Assembly: GCF_051414055.1 (NCBI RefSeq)
Contig: NZ_JBLKNX010000013.1
Coordinates: forward strand, 109,489-173,488
Source: Halosimplex halobium
GTDB lineage: Archaea; Halobacteriota; Halobacteria; Halobacteriales; Haloarculaceae
Reading direction: 5' to 3'
Length of the DNA: 64,000 bases
Each line of letters opens with the position of its first letter. The stretch's first letter is position 1. The notes beneath the pieces are model-generated. The model saw nothing but the letters and a program-made list of their open reading frames with translations. It had not been told where the DNA came from and made no database searches. Shown here piece after piece: positions 51,925 to 58,883 of the stretch. The position numbers and the translations under genes are program-made.

Positions 51925-53009
51925 GACCGACCACCCGGACCGTCGCCCGCGTCCCCGTCGGTGTCGCTCGCGTCTGTCCCGGTGTCGTTCGCGTCCGGGT
52001 CGGATTCGACCCGCTCGTCACCGGTCGCGTCCGCGGCGGTGTCGGTTGCGGCGTCGCCGGGACTGTCGCCCGCCGACCCGCCGTCGGCGGCCGCGGCGAC
52101 CGAGTCGGCGTCGACGCCCTCGTGGGCGGCCTGGATCGCTCGCAGGGTCTCGACGGCCTGGCGTTCGTGGTCGGCGGTGACGGGCTCGGAGCCGTAGCGG
52201 ACCCGCTCGAAGAGGTCGGTCAGCTCGGCGACGCGAGCCTCGTCCATCCCGGCCGCGGTCGCGGCGGCGGCGAACTCCCCGGGCGTGCTCGTCGCGGGGT
52301 CGGGCACGTCGAGCGCCGTCGTCATCTCGGCCCAGGCGTCGTAGACGGCGTTCTCGGCGTCGCCGGCGTGGTCGTCGATGCGGTCGGCCGCGCGGGCGGC
52401 CGCGGCGCCGACCGCCTCCCGGTCGGGGGCGTCGGGTTCGGCCGGCGGCGACGGGTCGACCGACGCGTCGACGCTGGCGCTGGCGTAGTAGATCACGCCC
52501 AGCGCGGCGAGTAGCGCGAACCCGACGACACCGAACGTCACCAGCGCCGGCAGGTCGCGCTCGGTGTCCGCCGCGCTCTCGTCGACGCTCCCCCTGTCGC
52601 CGCCCCCGCCGAGCGGATCACCCGTCACGTTCGGGAGGTCCTGTCCGACCGAGGGAGGGTCGAGCGTCCCCGAGAACAGCATGTACACTCCGATTAGACC
52701 GACGAACAGCACCACGGCGGCGACGACCGCGAGCGCCCGGTCGTACCCCATCAACAGCGCCCCCGGGATCGCCAGGACGACCGCCGCCGCGATCAGGATC
52801 GCCACCCAGTCGCCGGGGAGGCCGGGAGCCTCGGGCGCGCTCCCGTTGGTCGGCGTCTGCTGGCCCAGCGGGTCGTCGGTGACCCCCACCGATTCCCCCT
52901 CTCCCGCGCCGCGCTGGTTGCTCGACGTGGCCGAGAGCGTCGACGCCGTCAGCGCCAGCGCGACCACACACAACACCACCACCGCGGCCGCGGCGAGCCG
53001 GTCTGCCAT
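51921..53009 (-). CDS. DUF4129 domain-containing membrane protein
   Basis: The 362-residue protein has a signal/anchor helix (residues 5-25), three more helices (about 68-90, 93-112 and 160-180), and a C-terminal helical DUF4129 domain (AVYDAWAEMTTALDVPDPATSTPGEFA). The domain resembles the C-terminus of bacterial transglutaminase-like proteins encoded beside DUF58. A very acidic tail rich in Asp, Thr and Gly follows. It is the first gene of its operon; a dyad and a TATA-like CTTAAG precede it. Confidence 0.82.
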   Translation of the reverse strand: MADRLAAAAVVVLCVVALALTASTLSATSSNQRGAGEGESVGVTDDPLGQQTPTNGSAPEAPGLPGDWVAILIAAAVVLAIPGALLMGYDRALAVVAAVVLFVGLIGVYMLFSGTLDPPSVGQDLPNVTGDPLGGGGDRGSVDESAADTERDLPALVTFGVVGFALLAALGVIYYASASVDASVDPSPPAEPDAPDREAVGAAAARAADRIDDHAGDAENAVYDAWAEMTTALDVPDPATSTPGEFAAAATAAGMDEARVAELTDLFERVRYGSEPVTADHERQAVETLRAIQAAHEGVDADSVAAAADGGSAGDSPGDAATDTAADATGDERVESDPDANDTGTDASDTDGDAGDGPGGRS

Positions 53010-53012
53010 TGC

Positions 53013-53040
53013 CTGACTAATCAGTCAGCGGGGACTTAAG
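53013..53040 (-). promoter_or_regulatory. Dyad and TATA-like element of the DUF4129 operon
   Basis: CTTAAG at 53035-53040 is centred 28 bp before the ATG, so transcription should begin almost at the start codon. The dyad CTGACT-AATC-AGTCAG (53013-53028) lies between the TATA element and the ATG, where a bound repressor would block RNA polymerase. Confidence 0.45.
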
Positions 53041-53199
53041 GTTCCCGTCCCGTCCGTCGGTCGCGCGAGCGCGGGGAACGGGGCACCGTCGGCGACCCGG
53101 TCACCGTCCCGACCGGACCACTGCGGGGACCGGACCGCCGCGGGGGTCGGCCGGGCGTCCGCACGGTCCTTTTTGATGGTCGCGCTCCAACGCTGTGAC

Positions 53200-53763
53200 A
53201 TGGCAACACACGAGGCCACGGTCGAGGGCGTCGGCGTCGGCGTCGGTGACGACGGCCCCGGCCACCCGGTCGTCCTCCTGCGTGTCCGCGAACAGCTGGT
53301 CCCCATCTTCGTCAGCGCCGACCAGGCCCAGTCAATGCAACACGCGCTGGACGGCACGCCCTTCGAACGGCCGCTCACCCACGACCTGTTCGTCGACATG
53401 GTCGCGGAGTTCGGCGCCGCCATCGACCGCGTCCGCATCGACGATCTGGCCGACGGCACCTTCTACGCGAAGGTCGACACCGAGCAGTACACCGGCGACG
53501 AGCGCTCCGAGATGGTCTTCGACGCCCGCCCCAGCGACGGCATCGCGCTCGCGCTGCGGGTCGACTGCCCGATCATCGTCTCCGACGAGGTGATCGACGA
53601 GGCCGGCCGCGACCCCGACGAACTCGGCTTCGTCGACGAGGAGGAGGCCCGCCGCGAACACGACTTCGGCGAGGAGGGCTTCGACTTCGGCGACGAGGAG
53701 GACGACCCCGGCTTCGGCGACGAGGAGGACGACCCCGGCTTCGGCGGCGACGACCCGTTCTGA
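53200..53763 (+). CDS. DUF151 family protein (bifunctional nuclease-like)
   Basis: The 187-residue protein has the DUF151 fold, linked to bifunctional nucleases: PVVLLRVREQLVPIFVSADQA, RPLTHDLFVDMVAEFGA, and the conserved FDARPSDGIALALRVDCPI. The C-terminal 45 residues are an acidic repeat tail with two tandem GFGDEEDDP units. The real substrate in archaea is not known. A CTTTTTGAT element 27 bp upstream may be its TATA box. Confidence 0.85.
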   Translation: MATHEATVEGVGVGVGDDGPGHPVVLLRVREQLVPIFVSADQAQSMQHALDGTPFERPLTHDLFVDMVAEFGAAIDRVRIDDLADGTFYAKVDTEQYTGDERSEMVFDARPSDGIALALRVDCPIIVSDEVIDEAGRDPDELGFVDEEEARREHDFGEEGFDFGDEEDDPGFGDEEDDPGFGGDDPF

Positions 53764-53813
53764 CCGGCGGCGGACCCGACGACCGGAAAAAGCGGAGGTG
53801 GAGACGGCTGCGG

Positions 53814-55631
53814 TCAGGCGGTCTCGACGCCCGTGAACTCGAACCGGGCGCCCCCCGTGTCGCTCTCCGTGACCCCGACCGACCAGCCGTGTGCCTCGGC
53901 GACCTGCTGGACGATCGCGAGCCCGAACCCGGTACCGTCCTCGGCCGTCGAGTAGCCGGGTTCCAGCACCGACTCGCGGTCGTCCGGGGGAATGCCCGAC
54001 CCGTCGTCGGCGACGTAGAACCCCTCCGGGAGGTCGCCGACGGTCACGGTCACGTCCTCGCCCCCGTGCTCGACGGCGTTGCGCGCGAGGTTCTCGACGA
54101 GCTGCTGGAGGCGACTCTCGTCGGCGAGGACCCGCGTGTCGGTCTCGACGTCGAGTCCGGCCTCGTCGGTCGAGACGGCCCCCCAGCACCGCCGGACGAG
54201 CCCGTCGAGCGCGACCGGTCGCGTGTCGCCGACGGTCTCGCCTTCGCGGGCCAGTGTCAGGAGGTCGTCGATGAGCGCGGCCATCCGGTGGTGCGAGCGC
54301 TCGACCGCCTCGAGGTGGGGAGCGACGGACTCGCAGTCGCACGCCTCGTCGACCAGTTCGAGCCGGCCCTGTGCGACGTTCAGCGGGTTCCGCAGGTCGT
54401 GGCTGACGACGCTCGCGAACTCCTCGAGGCGGTCGTTCTGCCGCTGGAGGTCCCGTTCGCGCTCGACCCGCTCGGAGATGTCACGGCTGATCGCCAGGAA
54501 CCGCACTTCGTCGTCGATGTTGAGGCGGGTGAGGTGAACCTCGACCGGGAACGTCGACCCGTCGCGGCGCTCGTAGGCCCCCTCGAACTTGCGCTTGTCG
54601 CCGACCGACAGCCCCTCCCACATCTCGCGCGCCGCCGTCGGGCTGATGTCGGCGTCGATGTTCCAGATCTTCCGCCCGAGCAGCTCGGACTCCGTGTAGC
54701 CGAGCCGCTCGCAGAACTGCCGGTTCACGTCGAGTATCTCGCCCTCGTCGTTGTGGACGTCGATCATGTCCGGCGAGTTCTCCAGCAGCGCTTCGAGGCG
54801 GGCGCTCGTCGTCCGGAGGTCCTGTTCGCGCTCGTACTGGTCGGTGATATCCGCCAGCGAGAAGACGACGGCCTCGACGACCCCGTCGTCGTCGAACAGG
54901 GGCGCCCCGTTGACCGACAGCACCGTCCGATCGCCGTCGGGCCACTCGATGCTGTGTCGGTAGTCGGTGACCGGTTCGCCGGAGTCCCGGACGAGCCGGA
55001 AGGGCAGTTCCGCGTCGGGGATCGGGTCGCCGTCGAGGTCGCGGATCTCCCACTCCGGGTCGTTGTACGCACGGTCCCGCACGTCGGCCGAGGAGAGGCC
55101 GAGCACCGATTCGGCGCGGTCGTTGGCGTAGACGAACGACCCCTCCCGGTCGAGCTTGACGACGCAGGCGGGCACCGTCGAGAGGATGCGGTCGAGGCGG
55201 TCGCGTCGCCGCAATCCGTCCGCGTCCCGGCCGGCACGGGCGGTCCGGGCGGCCGTTCGGACCCGGTTGGCGAGGATAGCGTAGTGGTCGGCGTCGCCGT
55301 CCCGGCGGACGTACCCGGCGGCGCCGGCCGCGAAGGCGTCGCTCGCGGCCGCTTCGCTGTCGGCCGCCGGAAACAGGACGACAGGCGTCCCCGCCCGGTC
55401 GACCCGCTCCGCCCCGAGGAGGTCGACCCCGGTCGCGTCCGGCAGGTCGTACCCGGCGATGACACAGTCGAAGCGCCCGTCCGCCAGCCGGTCCAGTGCC
55501 GCAGACACGTCCGGGGCCGAACACACCTCGAACTCCCTCCCGTCGGCCTCCAGTCGTTCGCGCGTCTCGGCGGCGACGCGCTCGTCGGGCTCGACGTGCA
55601 AGACCCGTAGCCGTTGTCCTGTGGCGTTCAT
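53814..55631 (-). CDS. Histidine kinase with degenerate receiver and two PAS domains
   Basis: The 605-residue soluble protein has a receiver-like domain (1-125), two PAS domains (about 145-265 and 275-395), a HisKA H-box (VVSHDLRNPLNVAQ) and an ATPase domain (NLARNAVEHGG, DDGSGIPPDD, GTGFGLAIVQQV). The receiver has lost its phosphoacceptor: the expected Asp four residues before the conserved Pro is Gly (AGYDLPDATG), and the switch Lys is Arg (YVRRDG). The kinase part looks intact. It probably acts through PAS-sensed redox or ligand signals. Confidence 0.88.
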   Translation of the reverse strand: MNATGQRLRVLHVEPDERVAAETRERLEADGREFEVCSAPDVSAALDRLADGRFDCVIAGYDLPDATGVDLLGAERVDRAGTPVVLFPAADSEAAASDAFAAGAAGYVRRDGDADHYAILANRVRTAARTARAGRDADGLRRRDRLDRILSTVPACVVKLDREGSFVYANDRAESVLGLSSADVRDRAYNDPEWEIRDLDGDPIPDAELPFRLVRDSGEPVTDYRHSIEWPDGDRTVLSVNGAPLFDDDGVVEAVVFSLADITDQYEREQDLRTTSARLEALLENSPDMIDVHNDEGEILDVNRQFCERLGYTESELLGRKIWNIDADISPTAAREMWEGLSVGDKRKFEGAYERRDGSTFPVEVHLTRLNIDDEVRFLAISRDISERVERERDLQRQNDRLEEFASVVSHDLRNPLNVAQGRLELVDEACDCESVAPHLEAVERSHHRMAALIDDLLTLAREGETVGDTRPVALDGLVRRCWGAVSTDEAGLDVETDTRVLADESRLQQLVENLARNAVEHGGEDVTVTVGDLPEGFYVADDGSGIPPDDRESVLEPGYSTAEDGTGFGLAIVQQVAEAHGWSVGVTESDTGGARFEFTGVETA

Positions 55632-55808
55632 CTCGGCAATCGACCTTATCCCTCGTACGGATTGCGAACACAAGTGTCCGAGGGTGGGCGGCCGGTTCGC
55701 CGACGGACCCCGAGCGCGCTCGACGCCGTCGGTCGGGCTCCGGTCGGTTCGGACCGCTGCGCCGACCCCTGCTGCGGGAGTTTTCCGTCTCGAACCCGGA
55801 GCCGAGGT

Positions 55809-56012
55809 ATGGGATCCGACGGACTCGTCGACCTCGACCAGGAGACCTGGGTGGTGCTGGCGAAGTACAACCTCGCGCTCGCGACGCTGTTCGGCGTCCT
55901 GACGCTCGTCTCGCGGACGATGCTCGAAGGGAACCAGCCGATGCTCGTCGAGAACGGCGCCCTCGCCCTGTTTTTCGGCGCGGTCCAGACCTACGCCTGG
56001 CTGTCGGCGTGA
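55809..56012 (+). CDS. Small two-helix membrane protein
   Basis: The 67-residue protein has two hydrophobic segments (about 15-37 and 48-65) joined by a short loop (RTMLEGNQPMLVE). No family is recognised. Its stop lies about 50 bp before the hairpin-rich element, towards which the citramalate synthase gene also converges. Confidence 0.65.
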   Translation: MGSDGLVDLDQETWVVLAKYNLALATLFGVLTLVSRTMLEGNQPMLVENGALALFFGAVQTYAWLSA

Positions 56013-56059
56013 GCGCAGGACGGAGACCGGCCGTGCGGTCGCGGTTTCCCGGGTAGCAT

Positions 56060-56109
56060 CCGGCGCTTCGCGCCGGTTCACCGGACGCGAGGCGGAGCCG
56101 AGCGTCCGG
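56060..56109. repeat. Two strong hairpins followed by T-rich tract
   Basis: A 7-bp stem with TTC loop (56060-56076) and an 8-bp stem (56081-56088 with 56102-56109) are followed by CCTTTTTCACCC, like the ends of the structured elements at 2.6 kb. The T-rich tract just after the second hairpin would suit transcription termination on the plus strand. Confidence 0.55.
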
Positions 56110-56130
56110 CCTTTTTCACCCATGTTTTTG

Positions 56131-56289
56131 GACCGGGGGCGGGTCGCGGGCACGGCCCGCGACCGAATGACGTGGCGGCGATAGCGAGGGAGCGAAGCTC
56201 CCTCGGACCGTTGGCGCGGCGAAGCCGCGCCAAGAAGCCGCCACGCAGTCCCCGCAGCGCGCCGGAGGCGCGCGAGGAAACCCCCGGTC
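56131..56289. repeat. Nested multi-branched stem element
   Basis: A perfect 9-bp outer stem (56131-56139 with 56281-56289) encloses a 10-bp hairpin (56142-56164), a 9-bp middle stem (56171-56179 with 56237-56245) that itself encloses two GAA-loop hairpins (56185-56205 and 56211-56233), and a 7-bp hairpin (56257-56273). It lies 14 bp beyond the stop of the citramalate synthase gene. No protein is encoded. Confidence 0.65.
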
Positions 56290-56303
56290 GAAAAAGATGG
56301 TCT

Positions 56304-57869
56304 CTAGTCGTCGGCGATCACGCGGTCGTCGCTCGTGGCGACGAGGCGGTCGATGGCGTCGACCATCGCCTCGACCGAGGCGCGGGTGATATCGGAGTCG
56401 CTGGCGGTGACCGTCACGAAGTCGTCGCCGCGGGACATCTCCACCTCGACGGTGACGATGGCGTCCGTCCCGCCGGTGATGGCGTCGACGTGGTAGGATT
56501 CGAGGTGGGTGTCGAAGGAGTGGCCCAGCGCGGACTGGACGGCGTTGATCGCGGCGTCGACAGGTCCGGACCCGGTCTCGGCCTCGGTGCGCTCCTCGCC
56601 GTCGACGACGAGGGTGACCGTGGCCGTCGGCGTCGACCCGCCGGCGACGGTCGTGAGTTCGGTGATCTCGACGCGGCGGTCGTGTTCGCTGTCGGTCACG
56701 TCCTCGGCGATGGTGAGGAGGTCGGCGTCGGTGACGCGCTTGCCGCGGTCGCCGATCTCCTTGACGCGGGCGACGATCTCGTCCAGTTCCTCGTCGGTCA
56801 CCTCGAAGTCCTTCTCGTCGAGCGCGGCCTTCACGCCGGCGCGGCCGGCGTGCTTTCCGAGGGCGAGCCGGCGCTCGCGCCCGACCTTCTCCGGCGGGTA
56901 CGGCTCGTACATCGCCTCGTCTTTGAGCGTGCCGTCGGTGTGGATGCCCGACTCGTGGGTGAAGGTGTTCTGGCCGACGACCGCCTTGTTCGGCGGCAAC
57001 GGGATGCCGGTCGCGTTGGCGACGAGTTCCGCCAGGTCGTACACCTCCGTGAGTTCGAGCGTCTCGACGCCGTAGCCGTGCGAGAGCGCGATCGCCACCT
57101 CCTCGATGGCGACGTTGCCGGCCCGCTCGCCGATGCCGTTGACGGTGCCGTGGACCACGTCGGCGCCCGCGGCGATGGCGGTCAGAGCGTTCATCACGGC
57201 CAGGCCAAGGTCGTCGTGGGTGTGGGCGCTGACCGGCCCCAGATCCGAGAGGCGGGAGACCGCTTCGAGGGCGCCGTCGGGCGTGGCGTGGCCGACGGTG
57301 TCCGCCCAGCAGATGCGGTCGGCGCCCGCCTCCAGCGCGGACCCGAGCAGTTCTTCGAGGTAGTCCAGATCCGCGCGGGAGCCGTCCTCGCCGATGACCT
57401 CGACCCACAGGTCGTGATCTTTGGCGTACTCGACGAGTTCGACGGTGTCGCGGACGTTGTCCTCGTGGGTCGTCCCGACCTTCTCGGTGACGTGGCGGTC
57501 GCTCGCCGGGACGACGAGGTTGATGCCGTCCACGTCACACTCCAGGGCGAGATCGATGTCGCGCTGGATGCCCCGACAGAAGCTCGTGACCGTCGCGTCC
57601 AGGTCGAGTTCGGCGACGCGGGAGATGGTCTCCCGTTCGCCGGGGCCGGTGCAGGCGCTGCCGGCCTCGATGAACCCGACGTTCGCGCGGTCCAGGGCGC
57701 GGGCGATCCGGGCCTTCTCGTCGGGGGTCAGGGAGACACCCGGGGCTTGTTCGCCGTCGCGCAGCGTCGTGTCGAGAAACTGTACGTCCCCAACCGAAGA
57801 GAGGTGAGTCGTCTCGGGATGGTCGCCGAACAGCGTGGTCCCTTCGCGCTCACCGGAGCCGTCACACAT
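56304..57869 (-). CDS. cimA: (R)-citramalate synthase or 2-isopropylmalate synthase
   Basis: The 521-residue protein is a LeuA-family condensing enzyme. The HMGL-like barrel has VQFLDTTLRDGEQAPGVSLT, the metal His pair in SAHTHDDLGLAVMNAL, and GTVNGIGERAGN; the C-terminal third is the allosteric regulatory domain. Citramalate synthase (acetyl-CoA plus pyruvate, for isoleucine) and isopropylmalate synthase (leucine) are difficult to tell apart here, so the cimA label is tentative. The ATG at 57869 is preceded by a roughly 76-base leader carrying a short ORF. Confidence 0.82.
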   Translation of the reverse strand: MCDGSGEREGTTLFGDHPETTHLSSVGDVQFLDTTLRDGEQAPGVSLTPDEKARIARALDRANVGFIEAGSACTGPGERETISRVAELDLDATVTSFCRGIQRDIDLALECDVDGINLVVPASDRHVTEKVGTTHEDNVRDTVELVEYAKDHDLWVEVIGEDGSRADLDYLEELLGSALEAGADRICWADTVGHATPDGALEAVSRLSDLGPVSAHTHDDLGLAVMNALTAIAAGADVVHGTVNGIGERAGNVAIEEVAIALSHGYGVETLELTEVYDLAELVANATGIPLPPNKAVVGQNTFTHESGIHTDGTLKDEAMYEPYPPEKVGRERRLALGKHAGRAGVKAALDEKDFEVTDEELDEIVARVKEIGDRGKRVTDADLLTIAEDVTDSEHDRRVEITELTTVAGGSTPTATVTLVVDGEERTEAETGSGPVDAAINAVQSALGHSFDTHLESYHVDAITGGTDAIVTVEVEMSRGDDFVTVTASDSDITRASVEAMVDAIDRLVATSDDRVIADD

Positions 57870-57939
57870 GACGGAGAATTTCTCGGCCAGCCGCCGTGAG
57901 GCGACTTCCTCTATCCTCCGTGTCGGTATGGTCCGACAT
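57862..57939 (-). CDS. Possible leader ORF upstream of cimA
   Basis: A 25-codon frame starts with ATG at 57939, about six bases after the start site predicted from the ATTAAT element, and ends in a TGA that overlaps the cimA ATG by eight bases. It could be a leader peptide coupled to cimA translation. There is no run of Leu, Ile or Val codons, so classic attenuation is not supported. Confidence 0.3.
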   Translation of the reverse strand: MSDHTDTEDRGSRLTAAGREILRHV

Positions 57940-57968
57940 CGTATGCCGTGGTGAAGCGAGCCGCCCTC

Positions 57969-57974
57969 ATTAAT
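57969..57974 (-). promoter_or_regulatory. TATA-like element of cimA
   Basis: ATTAAT is a palindromic hexamer about 27 bp before a start site near 57945. This would give cimA a 76-base leader, in contrast to the leaderless pattern of its neighbours. Confidence 0.45.
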
Positions 57975-58089
57975 CCGTCGGGTTCGGCGTCGAGGCGGTA
58001 CGGACGCCGGCGCCGCGAACCGCTTTCCGCGGCACCTCCCGACCGACCCGCCATTTACGAGGGTGGCCGTCCAACACTCCCGGTGTCCC

Positions 58090-58329
58090 ATGGTCGACTT
58101 GCGCACCGATCCGGACGACGCGGGGGACGACTCGCGTGGCATCGTCAGGGACGCGCTCGCCCGGTGGTACATCTGGGCGATCGCCGCCGTCTCGGTGCTG
58201 ATGGTGTGGTACACGGTCAGGAACCCGTCGATCACGCCGGACGGCTACGTGGTGTTCTTCGGCCTCGCCGCGGTCGTCGTGGCCGTCTACGGCCTCCACG
58301 ACATGGAACGGACGCCCGACCTGGTCTGA
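58090..58329 (+). CDS. Small two-helix membrane protein
   Basis: The 79-residue protein has helices at about 23-40 (YIWAIAAVSVLMVWYTV) and 50-67 (GYVVFFGLAAVVVAVYG). No family is recognised. The ATG at 58090 starts MVDLRTD; CATTTACGA at about 58052 can be the TATA box. It is divergent from cimA. Confidence 0.65.
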   Translation: MVDLRTDPDDAGDDSRGIVRDALARWYIWAIAAVSVLMVWYTVRNPSITPDGYVVFFGLAAVVVAVYGLHDMERTPDLV

Positions 58330-58346
58330 CCGGTCGGCCCTCCCCG

Positions 58347-58431
58347 CCGAGGGGCCGGTCAGCCGTCGTCGAGGATGACCCGGCCACCCGCCTCCGAGGG
58401 GACACGGTCAGCCGTCGTCGAGGAAAACCCG
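58347..58431 (+). repeat. Tandem duplication at the DUF192 3' end
   Basis: CCGAGGGG, a short variable part, then CGGTCAGCCGTCGTCGAGGA is present twice (58347-58382 and 58394-58431), offset by 49 bp. The second copy contains the real stop codon. The offset is not a multiple of three, so the outer copy is a non-coding remnant. Confidence 0.6.
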
Positions 58432-58761
58432 ATCGCCGGGTTCGACGCCGTCGGCGGCGCCGCCCGGGAGTTCGACGAAACAGTCGGCCTTGGCGACGCC
58501 GGTGCCGCGCCACGGGGCCAGCGTCTTCACCTGGACGACCTCGTCGTCGCGGAGCCAGACCACGTCCAGCGGCGTGCGGACGAACAGCATGTGTACGTCG
58601 CGGTAGCCCGTCCGGCCGAACTCGAACACCAGGGCGTAGCCGTCGGGCAGCGAGGACTTGCCCATCAGGCCCTTGACCTTCTTCAGCAGCGAATCCGCCC
58701 GCTCCACGTCCGTCGCGAGCGTGCGCGGGTCGCCGTCGGCCGGCTCGTGGACGAGGCGCAT
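58408..58761 (-). CDS. DUF192 family protein
   Basis: The 117-residue protein is a single DUF192 domain (VERADSLLKKVKGLMGKSSL, then GYRDVHMLFVRTPLDVVWL and GDRVFLDDG at the end). Members are small beta-barrel proteins of unknown function, often extracellular in bacteria, but this one has no signal peptide. The 3' end is partly duplicated downstream. The start ATG 58761 lies 41 bp from the 82-bp element. Confidence 0.85.
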   Translation of the reverse strand: MRLVHEPADGDPRTLATDVERADSLLKKVKGLMGKSSLPDGYALVFEFGRTGYRDVHMLFVRTPLDVVWLRDDEVVQVKTLAPWRGTGVAKADCFVELPGGAADGVEPGDRVFLDDG

Positions 58762-58801
58762 GGCCTCATCCTGGAGAGAACGGGACAAAACCGTTGCCCT
58801 C

Positions 58802-58883
58802 ATACGGATTATTGCAAGCGTTTACCGGGTCGACCGCACGCAGTCGTGCGACCGATCCCGGAATGTCTTGCAATAATCCGTAT
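58802..58883. repeat. 82-bp palindromic element, copy 2
   Basis: This copy has the same length, the same 17-bp terminal inverted repeats and almost the same arms as the copy at 14023-14104. Its core reads CACGCAGTCGTG, the exact reverse complement of the core in copy 1. Its right end shares a base with the TGA stop of the transducer gene. The DUF192 gene begins 41 bp to its left. Confidence 0.8.

Noticed and set aside
55645..55665. A third copy of the 82-bp element, suggested by TACGGATT near the kinase promoter
   Set aside because: Only about eight bases match and the partner arm is missing.
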